Shown here piece after piece: positions 1 through 5,364 of a DNA stretch of 6,409 nt. The notes below the pieces were generated by a model, which made no database searches, had not been told where the DNA came from, and worked only from the letters and a program-made list of their open reading frames with translations. Both the position numbers and the translations under genes were made by a program. How positions within the stretch are numbered: position 1 is the stretch's first letter; the number at the start of each line of letters is the position of its first letter. The DNA is from an uncultured Clostridia bacterium (GTDB lineage: Bacteria; Bacillota; Clostridia; Oscillospirales; Ruminococcaceae). The DNA is taken from NCBI GenBank assembly GCA_947628385.1, contig CANQZS010000107.1, positions 1 to 6,409 on the forward strand, read 5' to 3'.

Positions 1-506
1 ATCTCGTTTAATGCTGAAATTTGCGCGTCATATTCACTTTTGCCGTTGGATATATATTCTTGAATGTAAAGATTATAAAGGCTTTCATTTACCTCTCCAA
101 TTGATGTGTAGCTAAATATTTTTCCGTTATGACAAGCAATAAAACCTTTTTGATATTTATTTTTAAAAGCCGAGTTAAAATCAGCGGCACTTGGAGGCAT
201 ACTGTTTGGATGAGTATGTAAAGTAATTATTTCATTGTATAATTTAAGTGTGCTTTCAGTTTTGTCTGAATATACAACTTTTTCTTTATCTGTCTGATTT
301 ACTTCTTGTGTAATGATCTTTCCGGAAGACGAATCAATAAAATACATATCCTCAAACTCCGTACCACTTCGGTGCTTTAAGGCTTTTTTAGCACAATCGT
401 ATAATGCTTTATTAACATCTGGGTTATCGGTAATATTATCAAACTTGCGCTTATATTCTCCGCTGTCAATATATGATTTGTTGACAAGGGTGTTTTTATT
501 CCTGCC
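1..506 (-). pseudogene. JAMM metalloprotease-like domain, in frame with upstream ORF but after a TAA; runs off the window
   Basis: I translated the minus strand from the TAA at 507-509 to the window edge and found 168 codons with no stop, in exactly the frame of the preceding 111-aa ORF. In combined numbering the peptide has a JAMM zinc motif, H209-T-H211-P, S218 and D221 (H-x-H-P-x5-S-x2-D, codons about 180-218). E162 or E164, in the 'GTEFEDMYFID' stretch, is a candidate catalytic glutamate. JAMM proteins are zinc isopeptidases or peptidases; related domains occur in phage and toxin-type proteins of Clostridia. The domain appears to begin just after the stop ('GRNKNTLVNKSYIDSGEY'). I see no ribosome site with an ATG, GTG or TTG start for it; the first in-frame ATG lies inside the domain. 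As read it is therefore either the lost C-terminus of the upstream gene or made by readthrough. The C-terminus is missing at the left edge. The domain call is fairly firm; the function is unknown. Confidence 0.72.
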
Positions 507-842
507 TTACCGCTGGTATTCAAGAGCCACAGTATCACTTTCTGTTTCTATTATATCACTTTTTTCAGCTTTGTCAACCCCTGACCCGCTCCCGCTTGTG
601 AACCGCCCGTTTTGGGGATCGTGATACGGATTGAACCGCAGCTCGGCTTTACGGTATCTTTGTTCCGACTCCCAAATTTTCCGGTCATAATATTTCTTTG
701 CAAGGTCATATCCGAGAACATCAATGCTCCTGTCAAACTCTTTCAGATACAAAGCCCGCTCCTCGAAGTGCCGCCGCGTCATATCGGAAAGATATTCGGC
801 TTTGAGCCTGTCAAAGCGTCCGCGAAGTTCCGGATCAGTCAT
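507..842 (-). CDS. Phage morphogenesis-associated N-terminal region with NPYHD...GRFTSG motif (111 aa before TAA)
   Basis: The start chosen is the ATG at 842 (MTDPELRGRF) because GGGGAGGGAG lies just upstream at SD distance. A longer reading from 884 has no such site. The start overlaps the terminase small-subunit stop by 8 bp (ATGACTGA), so translation is probably coupled. The first 75 or so residues are a charged helical region rich in Arg, Glu and Lys. Residues about 81-98 read 'RFNPYHDPQNGRFTSG', a motif I associate with phage structural or morphogenesis proteins of Firmicutes, usually placed before a variable C-terminal domain. A Gly/Ser stretch and an acidic linker follow, ending in 'LEYQR' and TAA. 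The frame stays open past the TAA into a JAMM domain, so this is probably the front half of one longer protein. It sits where a terminase large subunit would often be expected. Confidence 0.7.
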   Translation of the reverse strand: MTDPELRGRFDRLKAEYLSDMTRRHFEERALYLKEFDRSIDVLGYDLAKKYYDRKIWESEQRYRKAELRFNPYHDPQNGRFTSGSGSGVDKAEKSDIIETESDTVALEYQR

Positions 843-1419
843 TATTTTCTCCCTCCCCATTAAGCTCAGACAGAATATCCGCAATAGGATTTGTTTGTTT
901 CTCGGAAGTTTTGGGTATGCTGCGCAATGCAGCGGAAATAGTCATTATATTTTCTTTGTCTATAGAAAGCATCATACTTCGCTTCCGGTCTATTGCCGAC
1001 ATAAGAGCTGTTTTCTGAGAAATAAGCTTTCTTATCTGAACGCTGAAAGAAACAGCGTCATCAGCAGATATATTGCCGGATCTGCCTGCTTCACGGAAGG
1101 CTGATTTAGCCTCTTCCGCGATCTCCGAGATTGCCGCCATATCATCATAAAGCTCACGGATCTCAGCATATAGCATGCAATAAGTATTTATTCCCGACGA
1201 ATACAGAGCGTCGGATTTATTAATACTTGCCAGAAGCTTTGATATTCTCAGGAACTCTTTATGAGCGACTTTATTTTTCTTTACCTCCTGCCTTTCGGAA
1301 AGCGGCTCACCGCTGAGAACAGACTTTTCCCGTGCCTCTCTGTCAGCGAGCTCCTGTTTTGTACGATGACTTTTTCTTTCCGAACGAATAACATCAACCG
1401 GCTTAGACGGTCTTGCCAC
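835..1419 (-). CDS. terS: Phage terminase small subunit, P27 family
   Basis: This 194-aa protein begins with a GTG start and 'MARPSKPVDVI', the typical opening of P27-type terminase small subunits. It continues with the basic 'KSHRTKQELADRE' segment and 'SGEPLSERQEVKKNKVAHKEFLRI', then a long helical region with 'INTYCMLYAEIRELYDDM'. The family recognises the packaging site on phage DNA and recruits the large subunit, the ATPase/nuclease, for headful or cos packaging. GGGGTGA lies about 7 nt before the start. The upstream neighbour in transcription is an HNH endonuclease, a pairing well known in cos-type phages. The large subunit is not in the window and is expected further left. The C-terminal third is more divergent than I would expect, so the family call rests mainly on the N-terminal half and the context. 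Confidence 0.82.
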   Translation of the reverse strand: MARPSKPVDVIRSERKSHRTKQELADREAREKSVLSGEPLSERQEVKKNKVAHKEFLRISKLLASINKSDALYSSGINTYCMLYAEIRELYDDMAAISEIAEEAKSAFREAGRSGNISADDAVSFSVQIRKLISQKTALMSAIDRKRSMMLSIDKENIMTISAALRSIPKTSEKQTNPIADILSELNGEGENND

Positions 1420-1439
1420 AATATCACCCCGTTGATTTC

Positions 1440-1468
1440 AAAATACACTAAAATTATCATTTTGTAAA
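1440..1468 (-). promoter_or_regulatory. Candidate promoter upstream of terminase small subunit
   Basis: Read on the minus strand, TTTACA (1468-1463, 5 of 6 to consensus) is followed after 17 bp by TATTTT (1445-1440, 4 of 6). It lies about 20 bp before the GTG start, leaving a short leader with the ribosome site. The -10 is weak, so this is only a candidate. Confidence 0.35.
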
Positions 1469-1481
1469 GGACATTTTACAA
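1462..1481. repeat. Inverted repeat overlapping the -35 of the candidate terS promoter
   Basis: TTGTAAA (1462-1468) and TTTACAA (1475-1481) form a perfect 7-bp dyad with a 6-bp centre. One arm covers the TTTACA -35 hexamer, so it could be an operator. There is no T-tract after it on either strand, which argues against a terminator. Confidence 0.5.
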
Positions 1482-1499
1482 GCTTCAAAAATTCAATCC

Positions 1500-1512
1500 T
1501 CCCATTTTGGGA
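1500..1512. repeat. Short inverted repeat TCCCA-TTT-TGGGA
   Basis: A perfect 5-bp stem with a 3-base centre lies in the gene-free stretch between the HNH gene and terS. On the plus strand an AT-rich run with several Ts follows (1515-1526). It may be a protein-binding site for packaging or a weak terminator; the sequence does not decide. Confidence 0.3.
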
Positions 1513-1524
1513 ACTTTTTATTTA

Positions 1525-1596
1525 TTTAAGGGCGCTGTTAGGTGTGAGCTCAAACGTCCAAAAAGTCGACAAAGGGGCGGGGTACTACTTTAACTT
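1525..1596. other. Candidate cos (packaging) site region
   Basis: The 177 bp between the HNH stop (1597) and the terS start (1419) hold no gene. Most of it is AT-rich, but 1574-1584 is a G/C block (GGGGCGGGGTA on plus, TACCCCGCCCC on minus). Beside it are a GTCGAC palindrome (1565-1570) and 'CGTCCAAAAAGTCGAC'. Phages that pair an HNH endonuclease with a terminase commonly have cos beside these genes, and cohesive ends are often GC-rich. The exact nick positions cannot be read from the sequence. Confidence 0.45.
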
Positions 1597-1995
1597 TTAG
1601 TGTGGATCAGAAAAAATTGATGAAATTGCAAGTATTTTTAGCAATTTTTTGTCAATTTTGCCGCTTTCCGCTTGACTGTGATGATACGAACAAAGGCAGA
1701 TCAGATTGTTATCTTCAAGACGTTTTTCCCAAGCTTCGGATAAAGGCTCTATATGATGAACTGATATATCCGGCTCATACCTGACGATCTGATCTTTATA
1801 TCCTACAGCGCAAATACGGCACATATACCCGTCACGCTGCCGTATGTATTCACGTTTATTTTGCCAAGCTCTTGAATTTCTGAATTTTATTATCTCGTTC
1901 GGTTCTTTTTTTTCGTATTTTCTTTCCTGCGGCTTCTTTGGACAAGCTTCACCCTTGCGATGTATTCCGTAACAATACGAACAGGCTTTATACAC
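1597..1995 (-). CDS. HNH endonuclease (phage packaging-associated type)
   Basis: This 132-aa protein starts at GTG 1995, chosen because AAAGGAGGTAAAT directly precedes it. The start overlaps the stop of the upstream helix-turn-helix gene by 8 bp. The HNH fold is visible: 'RDGYMCRIC' gives the first zinc pair C59/C62, 'ISVHHIEPL' gives the catalytic-type H80/H81, 'LEDNNLICLC' gives N96/N97 and C100/C102, and H105/H106 close the motif. HNH enzymes nick or cut DNA using one metal ion. In phages those encoded next to the terminase help process cos ends during packaging, and the terminase small subunit is the next gene here. An extra N-terminal cluster, C5, C8, H12 and C18, looks like a small zinc knuckle that could help bind DNA or partners. 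Length is normal for the family. Confidence 0.88.
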   Translation of the reverse strand: MYKACSYCYGIHRKGEACPKKPQERKYEKKEPNEIIKFRNSRAWQNKREYIRQRDGYMCRICAVGYKDQIVRYEPDISVHHIEPLSEAWEKRLEDNNLICLCSYHHSQAESGKIDKKLLKILAISSIFSDPH

Positions 1996-2179
1996 ATTTA
2001 CCTCCTTTCTTATTTTTCGGCGACGGAAATCCGTATCTGCGATATAAGCGATGCAGTGTTCTTACTGAAACATAGAACTGTTCTGCCGCCTCTTCTCTTG
2101 TTTTTCCTTGCTTTTCAATTTCCCAAGCTTCTTTTACTTCTTGCCTTGAAAGAGATGCTCTGCCTTGATAATCGCCCAC
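1988..2179 (-). CDS. Small helix-turn-helix protein
   Basis: The 63-aa product starts at GTG 2179, supported by TAGGAGG eight bases upstream. Residues about 26-50 ('KTREEAAEQFYVSVRTLHRLYRRYGF') form a helix-turn-helix of the type that lets a small protein or resolvase-like domain read DNA. A basic Pro/Lys tail follows. It lies 12 bp after the Rep-like gene and overlaps the HNH gene, so all three are probably cotranscribed. It could be a transcription regulator of the packaging or replication genes, or an accessory factor for the HNH enzyme. The DNA-binding fold is reasonably clear; the role is not. Confidence 0.7.
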   Translation of the reverse strand: MGDYQGRASLSRQEVKEAWEIEKQGKTREEAAEQFYVSVRTLHRLYRRYGFPSPKNKKGGKCV

Positions 2180-2191
2180 AACAATTACCTC

Positions 2192-2920
2192 CTACTCAAT
2201 TTTCACAAGAATATATTTTTGCAGCGGATAGCCACCCCAACTGTCAACACCGTTGTAAAGGCTGTCCGGTTTTAGTTTCCAGCCTTTCGGCGGTCTCGGT
2301 ATAGAAAGCCAGTTTTCCGAAAGTCCGGTTTCGTATGTTATTTCCGGAGCAATACAATTCTTTGAAAAGCTGTATCGTCTTCTGCCTTTTGCACGCTCGT
2401 CATCTTGCTGACCTCCCTTTGATTTGTCGACATAATACTTTGCAAGCCCACGGAAATCGCCGTCCGGATACAATGTATTCAATATCCGTATCTGACCAAA
2501 TTTCCAACATTCATACAGCATTGCGACCGAGATCTCCTGCGGAAGTACGAAATGATGATGCCATTTTTTTGAACGGACTCCTCTCTCGGTCATAGTCAGA
2601 TATTTTAACTCGATCCCTACCTTTTTACAGCGGCTTTTTAGTTTTGCAATAAAATTCCTTTTGTCTTTTTTTACCTTGTCCTCATCATCGGAATAATTAT
2701 CATCGGAATATGTACAAGCAATATGCCAGTCGTGAGGTTTAAAATTCATTTTCAATTTTCCAAAACAAAGATCTATAGAATGCTCTTCATTGATCTTTTT
2801 TACAGTTTCTGAAGTACCGCGCAATTTTCCGGATCGTTTTTTATGATTTCCGAACATTGGGGCATTGACATTTGTAATATAGCGTTCATTCCCATAATCT
2901 ACCGTTTTTCTTATCCTCAT
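2192..2920 (-). CDS. HUH-type rolling-circle replication initiator-like protein
   Basis: This 242-aa protein shows the three motifs of HUH endonucleases in order: 'DWHIACTY' (about 64-71), the metal-binding 'KWHHHFVL' with H121-H123, and 'LAKYYVDKSKGG' with Y162/Y163 and K166 as the nicking tyrosine region. Such proteins cut one strand at an origin and hold the 5' end through the tyrosine. The layout fits the Rep ORF2/G2P-like group seen in Firmicutes phages, plasmids and integrative elements. I see no helicase domain, so host enzymes would unwind DNA. The start at ATG 2920 has only a weak ribosome site (GCGGGATC). A well-matched extended -10 lies 27 bp before the start. The ParB-like gene lies upstream in the same operon direction and the HTH and HNH genes follow. 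Whether it drives phage replication or acts as a relaxase-like nickase cannot be decided here. Confidence 0.8.
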   Translation of the reverse strand: MRIRKTVDYGNERYITNVNAPMFGNHKKRSGKLRGTSETVKKINEEHSIDLCFGKLKMNFKPHDWHIACTYSDDNYSDDEDKVKKDKRNFIAKLKSRCKKVGIELKYLTMTERGVRSKKWHHHFVLPQEISVAMLYECWKFGQIRILNTLYPDGDFRGLAKYYVDKSKGGQQDDERAKGRRRYSFSKNCIAPEITYETGLSENWLSIPRPPKGWKLKPDSLYNGVDSWGGYPLQKYILVKIE

Positions 2921-2946
2921 AATTTCAGATCCCGCACAAAGTTAAT

Positions 2947-2955
2947 ATTATAACA
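2947..2955 (-). promoter_or_regulatory. Extended -10 promoter for the Rep-like gene
   Basis: On the minus strand the sequence reads TGTTATAAT (2955-2947), a perfect extended -10 (TGnTATAAT). No good -35 is found 17 bp upstream, which extended -10 promoters tolerate. Transcription would begin near 2940, giving a leader of about 20 nt to the ATG at 2920. A second TATAAT on the same strand (2996-2991) is also without a clear -35. Confidence 0.5.
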
Positions 2956-2981
2956 AGGACATTAAAAAGGCTCGCGTCCTT
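2955..2981. repeat. Inverted repeat abutting the rep promoter
   Basis: AAGGAC (2955-2960) and GTCCTT (2976-2981) form a perfect 6-bp dyad with a 15-bp centre. It covers the -35 region of the rep promoter, so it could be an operator for autoregulation or part of an origin. On the minus-strand RNA, an alternative small hairpin AAGG/CCTT followed by Ts is possible within the same stretch. That would suit attenuation, but this is only a structural possibility. Confidence 0.4.
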
Positions 2982-3024
2982 ATTTTTCACATTATATATA
3001 GTATAAATATTATTTGACGCCGAA

Positions 3025-3054
3025 CGGGAAAGCTTATGCCTTCCCGTCTTTTTT
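3025..3054 (+). terminator. Hairpin with T-tract, oriented against the operon
   Basis: CGGGAA (3025-3030) pairs with TTCCCG (3041-3046), with an inner GC/GC pair and a small loop, followed on the plus strand by TCTTTTTT (3047-3054). This is a rho-independent terminator shape for rightward transcripts, although all flanking genes read leftward. One arm overlaps the stop of the 76-aa gene. On the minus strand the stem is a continuous 9 bp with one G-U but has no T-tract, so it may simply protect the 3' end of that message. Confidence 0.45.
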
Positions 3055-3264
3055 CGCTCCCGTATAAATGTTATATCCCCACTTATCAATGAGAGCAAGG
3101 CACTTATTTAAGGTCATGCTTTCTATTGCTCCGGAAAAATACACTGCCGCCTCACGAGGATTTTTGAATTTTTTTATTTTACGTTCCGGATCAATTATAA
3201 TAAATCCGTCTGTACCTTTATAAAATTTGTAATTGCTTATTCTGATACCTTTTTCTTCATCCAT
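3034..3264 (-). CDS. Hypothetical 76-aa phage protein
   Basis: I do not recognise this protein. It is 76 aa with an alternating strand-like start ('GIRISNYKFYKGTDGFIIIDPERKIKKF'), then 'NPREAAVYFSGAIESMTLNKCLALIDKWGYNIYTG', which looks helical. It resembles a small alpha/beta fold with no membrane segment or catalytic motif. The ATG at 3264 overlaps the tail of the preceding damaged ORF by 28 bp and has only a weak AGG ribosome site, so coupling may matter. The stop lies within a hairpin. It is the last gene before the rep leader. Confidence 0.65.
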   Translation of the reverse strand: MDEEKGIRISNYKFYKGTDGFIIIDPERKIKKFKNPREAAVYFSGAIESMTLNKCLALIDKWGYNIYTGAKKDGKA

Positions 3265-3494
3265 TTTTCAATAGCCTTTTGAAACAGATCAACTGTTTTT
3301 TCCTTATCTAAAATATCATCAATAAATATTTCCAACTGTTCCCGCCGCCAGCCGAACAGTTTTTTTTTGCTATATGCTTGTCCGGATCAAGAGACAGATA
3401 AGTTATTCCCTCTTTTTGCGGAACGGCAAGCTTCGGTATGTCAAATTGCATTCGCAAAGCATCTTTTTTGTAAAGTCAGCATAAAAAGCTCCAT
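3237..3494 (-). pseudogene. Frame-damaged small phage gene (about 84 aa if restored), two poly-A frame breaks
   Basis: An ATG at 3494 has a good ribosome site (GAGGTG, 5 nt spacing), overlaps the end of the 67-aa gene and opens 'MELFMLTLQK'. At an A6 tract (3464-3469) the coherent protein moves to another frame ('DALRMQFDIPKLAVPQKEGITYLSLDPDKHIAKK'). At an A9 tract (3360-3368) it moves back to the original frame ('KLFGWREQLEIFIDDILDKE...KKKVSE', TAA at 3237-3239). A +1 shift followed by a -1 shift is needed, and the two cancel. Restored, the protein would be about 84 aa and of no family I know. Causes could be two homopolymer indels in the genome, sequencing errors, or slippage on the A9 run during transcription or translation. 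Alternatively the middle segment could be read directly from the 67-aa frame across its TGA. Confidence 0.55.
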
Positions 3495-3679
3495 GCTTTC
3501 ACCTCAAATTCCACCCGCTGCGCATCGCCGATAGGAGAATACATATTGATAAGCTTTGCATATTTCGAAAGAAGCGATCCTATAACGACGTTGTTTGCGT
3601 TTAACTGGTAATAGTTATATCTGCCGTATGGATTTGTAAAAAGCTCCCGACGGTTTTGTTCGCGTTCGGAATATGTCAA
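3476..3679 (-). CDS. Hypothetical 67-aa phage protein, TTG start
   Basis: I do not recognise this protein. It starts at TTG 3679, which overlaps the ParB-like stop (TTGA), with AAGGGGGA about 7 nt upstream. The sequence is basic and polar at the start ('TYSEREQNRRELFTNPYGRYNYYQLN') and then helical ('NVVIGSLLSKYAKLINMY'), ending 'RVEFEVKAWSFLC' and TGA. There is no membrane segment or known motif. The same frame stays open after the TGA into the middle part of the next, damaged gene, so a longer original ORF cannot be excluded. The overlapping ribosome site and ATG of the next gene suggest the 67-aa form is complete. Confidence 0.6.
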   Translation of the reverse strand: MTYSEREQNRRELFTNPYGRYNYYQLNANNVVIGSLLSKYAKLINMYSPIGDAQRVEFEVKAWSFLC

Positions 3680-5031
3680 GGTTTTTCCCCCTTAACATAC
3701 AGCCTGTGCGTACCGTCAAGGATCGCCCGCTCCTCATCGGAAATTACATACCCGCATATTTCAAGAAATTCATAATGCAGCCGGAGTTCTACGGCTCTGT
3801 TTTCCCGATATTCCGCCGTAAAATTGTCATAAGGCAGCAGCACTCGCGGAAGCATACCGTATGCCATAAGAACAAGTGCCCGCAGGTCTTTTATACCGTT
3901 TTCATTAACAAGATCTTCTGCCGGTATATCATCATCTTCCGGAATTTTAATATCTGTCATGTTGGCAATGTCATATATATCCACCGCTTCCGTATCATTG
4001 CAATGCTTTATCAGCAGGTTAAATATCGCATATATCTTTTCAAGAATTTCAGTCGCCTTTTTACAAGGGAACGCCTTGAAATTCTTTATAAAATCCTTAC
4101 GCATTTTCTCCATCGTTGCGCATAATTCAAACAATCCGTCAGAATTTTCATGTGATTTCCAAAATACTTGCGGACGGTTTTCCTGCTGTTTTTCCCTATC
4201 AGTGAAAACATCAATGGAGTAACCGGTATTGACGTAATAGTATTTTTTGTTTTCGTCAAAATCAATAATTTCCTTTATACTTTCAATATTTGAACGGATC
4301 GGAACAGTCCTTATGAAATGATACGCAACATAATCCGCTTTCGGTAGTTTTTCGGCAAATTCCGAAAACACCTTTTCCGCACTTTCAAACCATATCTCTC
4401 TTTCCTGCTTGCGGAGCGCATTTTCAAGCTCCATTCTGAAATTATTAGACTTGTAATTTTCAACGAGCTTTTCCCGAACGGCAGGATCATTGATTTTTTC
4501 AAGCTCGTCAAAATCTTCAAGCCGCATTCCCGCATCATATGACTTTTTGACCTGCTCCATGTCGTACTGAGACATTTTCAAGCGGCGGCGGATAGTGCTT
4601 TCGGAAAATCCCGTAGCTTCGGAAATGCTGCTTACCGTGTCGCCAAGATCAAGCATAAGCTGGAAGCCCTCTGCCTGTTCCGGCTCTGTCAGATCGGCAC
4701 GCTGCATATTCTCCGCAAGCATAATGCCGACCTGTTCTTTCATCGAAAGCCCTTCCGCAATAATGCAAGGGAGAACCTCAAGTCCTGCCGATCTTGCCGC
4801 TTCGTAACGCCTATGACCTATCAGGATACGATAATACCCGTCAAGATGTTCCGGTTCACGGGGGTTCGCGGGGAACCACGGAACAACGGTCAGATTCTGC
4901 ATTATGCCGTTTTTGCGGATAGAATCCGCAAGCTCGGAAATATCCCCAACGTCCTTGCGCGGGTTCTTTGGGTGCGGCTCAAGGTGTCCTATGGGAATAT
5001 ATGTAATAGATGTGTTTGATTTTTCAGTCAT
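3676..5031 (-). CDS. parB-like: ParB/Spo0J-like DNA-binding protein
   Basis: I chose ATG 5031 (MTEKSNTSIT, 451 aa) over an upstream ATG at 5118 because GGAGG lies 8 nt before it and it overlaps the previous stop by 8 bp (ATGACTGA). The N-terminal ParB domain is clear: 'HLEPHPKNPRKD' (17-27), 'LADSIRKNGIMQNLTV' (34-49), box 'GHRRYEAARSAGL' (72-84) and 'LAENMQRADLTEPEQAEGF' (105-123). A KorB-type helix-turn-helix follows ('SSISEATGFSESTIRRRLKM', 134-153). The remaining 300 residues or so are divergent and end in a 'FLEICGYVISDEERAILDGTH' tail that I associate with phage ParB-like proteins of Clostridia. ParB proteins bind specific sites and, as CTP-dependent clamps, spread on DNA. The usual GERR is GHRR here. 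No ParA ATPase is next to it, so it may regulate or help replication or maintenance rather than classic partition. Confidence 0.85.
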   Translation of the reverse strand: MTEKSNTSITYIPIGHLEPHPKNPRKDVGDISELADSIRKNGIMQNLTVVPWFPANPREPEHLDGYYRILIGHRRYEAARSAGLEVLPCIIAEGLSMKEQVGIMLAENMQRADLTEPEQAEGFQLMLDLGDTVSSISEATGFSESTIRRRLKMSQYDMEQVKKSYDAGMRLEDFDELEKINDPAVREKLVENYKSNNFRMELENALRKQEREIWFESAEKVFSEFAEKLPKADYVAYHFIRTVPIRSNIESIKEIIDFDENKKYYYVNTGYSIDVFTDREKQQENRPQVFWKSHENSDGLFELCATMEKMRKDFIKNFKAFPCKKATEILEKIYAIFNLLIKHCNDTEAVDIYDIANMTDIKIPEDDDIPAEDLVNENGIKDLRALVLMAYGMLPRVLLPYDNFTAEYRENRAVELRLHYEFLEICGYVISDEERAILDGTHRLYVKGEKP

Positions 5032-5302
5032 TTTCAGCGCCTCCGAATTGTTCCATAAAATTTTCAATGTCGTCGATCGTTTTCTGCAAATATTGAATTT
5101 TCCTTTTGTACTCATCAATATATTCCTGTAGCTTTAATATCTCCTCGTTAAGTGTGTTCATGACCGCCTGCGGAATTTTGCCCTTGACATTTTCCGCATT
5201 TTCTGTTATACTATCGGTAGAAACATTTTCACACGTTTCATTCTCTGAGCTTGTATCGGTTGCTGCCGGTGCAGGCTCGTTTTCTTTGCTTTTTATTGCC
5301 AT
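5024..5302 (-). CDS. Acidic coiled-coil protein, 92 aa
   Basis: I do not recognise a family. The ATG at 5302 is preceded by a strong GAGGAGG at about 7 nt. The first 40 residues are low-complexity and acidic (rich in Glu, Asn, Ser and Thr) and probably disordered. Residues about 45-85 ('MNTLNEEILKLQEYIDEYKRKIQYLQKTIDDIENFMEQF') have heptad-like spacing of hydrophobics and should form a coiled coil for self- or partner association. It is translationally coupled to the ParB-like gene, so a partner or modulator role is reasonable, but this is inference from position only. Confidence 0.72.
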   Translation of the reverse strand: MAIKSKENEPAPAATDTSSENETCENVSTDSITENAENVKGKIPQAVMNTLNEEILKLQEYIDEYKRKIQYLQKTIDDIENFMEQFGGAEND

Positions 5303-5364
5303 ATTGTTTCCTCCTCATTTTTTGAAATATTCTGCTTCTCAGGAGCGTTTATGTATACGTTCAT
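5293..5364 (-). CDS. Possible 23-aa micro-ORF with strong ribosome site
   Basis: On the minus strand an ATG at 5364 follows GAGGAGGCGGAAG, an excellent ribosome site, and opens 23 codons (MNVYINAPEKQNISKNEEET...). The ORF ends at TAA 5293-5295, which overlaps the start of the 92-aa gene, while its own start lies inside the end of the 46-aa ORF. It may be a leader peptide that couples translation of neighbours. No conservation can be checked here. Confidence 0.4.
   Translation of the reverse strand: MNVYINAPEKQNISKNEEETIWQ

Noticed and set aside
313..624. Rightward 103-codon frame
   Set aside because: It lies antisense to the JAMM domain and the NPYHD protein; it has no ribosome site and the minus frame has clear motifs.
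1988..2179. Small HTH protein as the terminase small subunit
   Set aside because: The P27-type protein at 835-1419 fits that role by sequence; the HTH protein lies before HNH and lacks oligomerisation features.
3014..3042. TTGACG on the plus strand as a -35 for a rightward promoter
   Set aside because: No acceptable -10 follows at 16-18 bp, and a hairpin with T-tract lies directly downstream.
3476..3679. UGA recoding as Trp, since the frame stays open after the 67-aa ORF
   Set aside because: TGA ends several other genes here (terS, ParB-like, 92-aa), and reading through those gives no sensible protein. A separate ATG with a good ribosome site overlaps this stop.
3673..4125. Rightward 150-codon frame
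   Set aside because: It is antisense to the ParB-like C-terminal region, with no start signal and an atypical composition.
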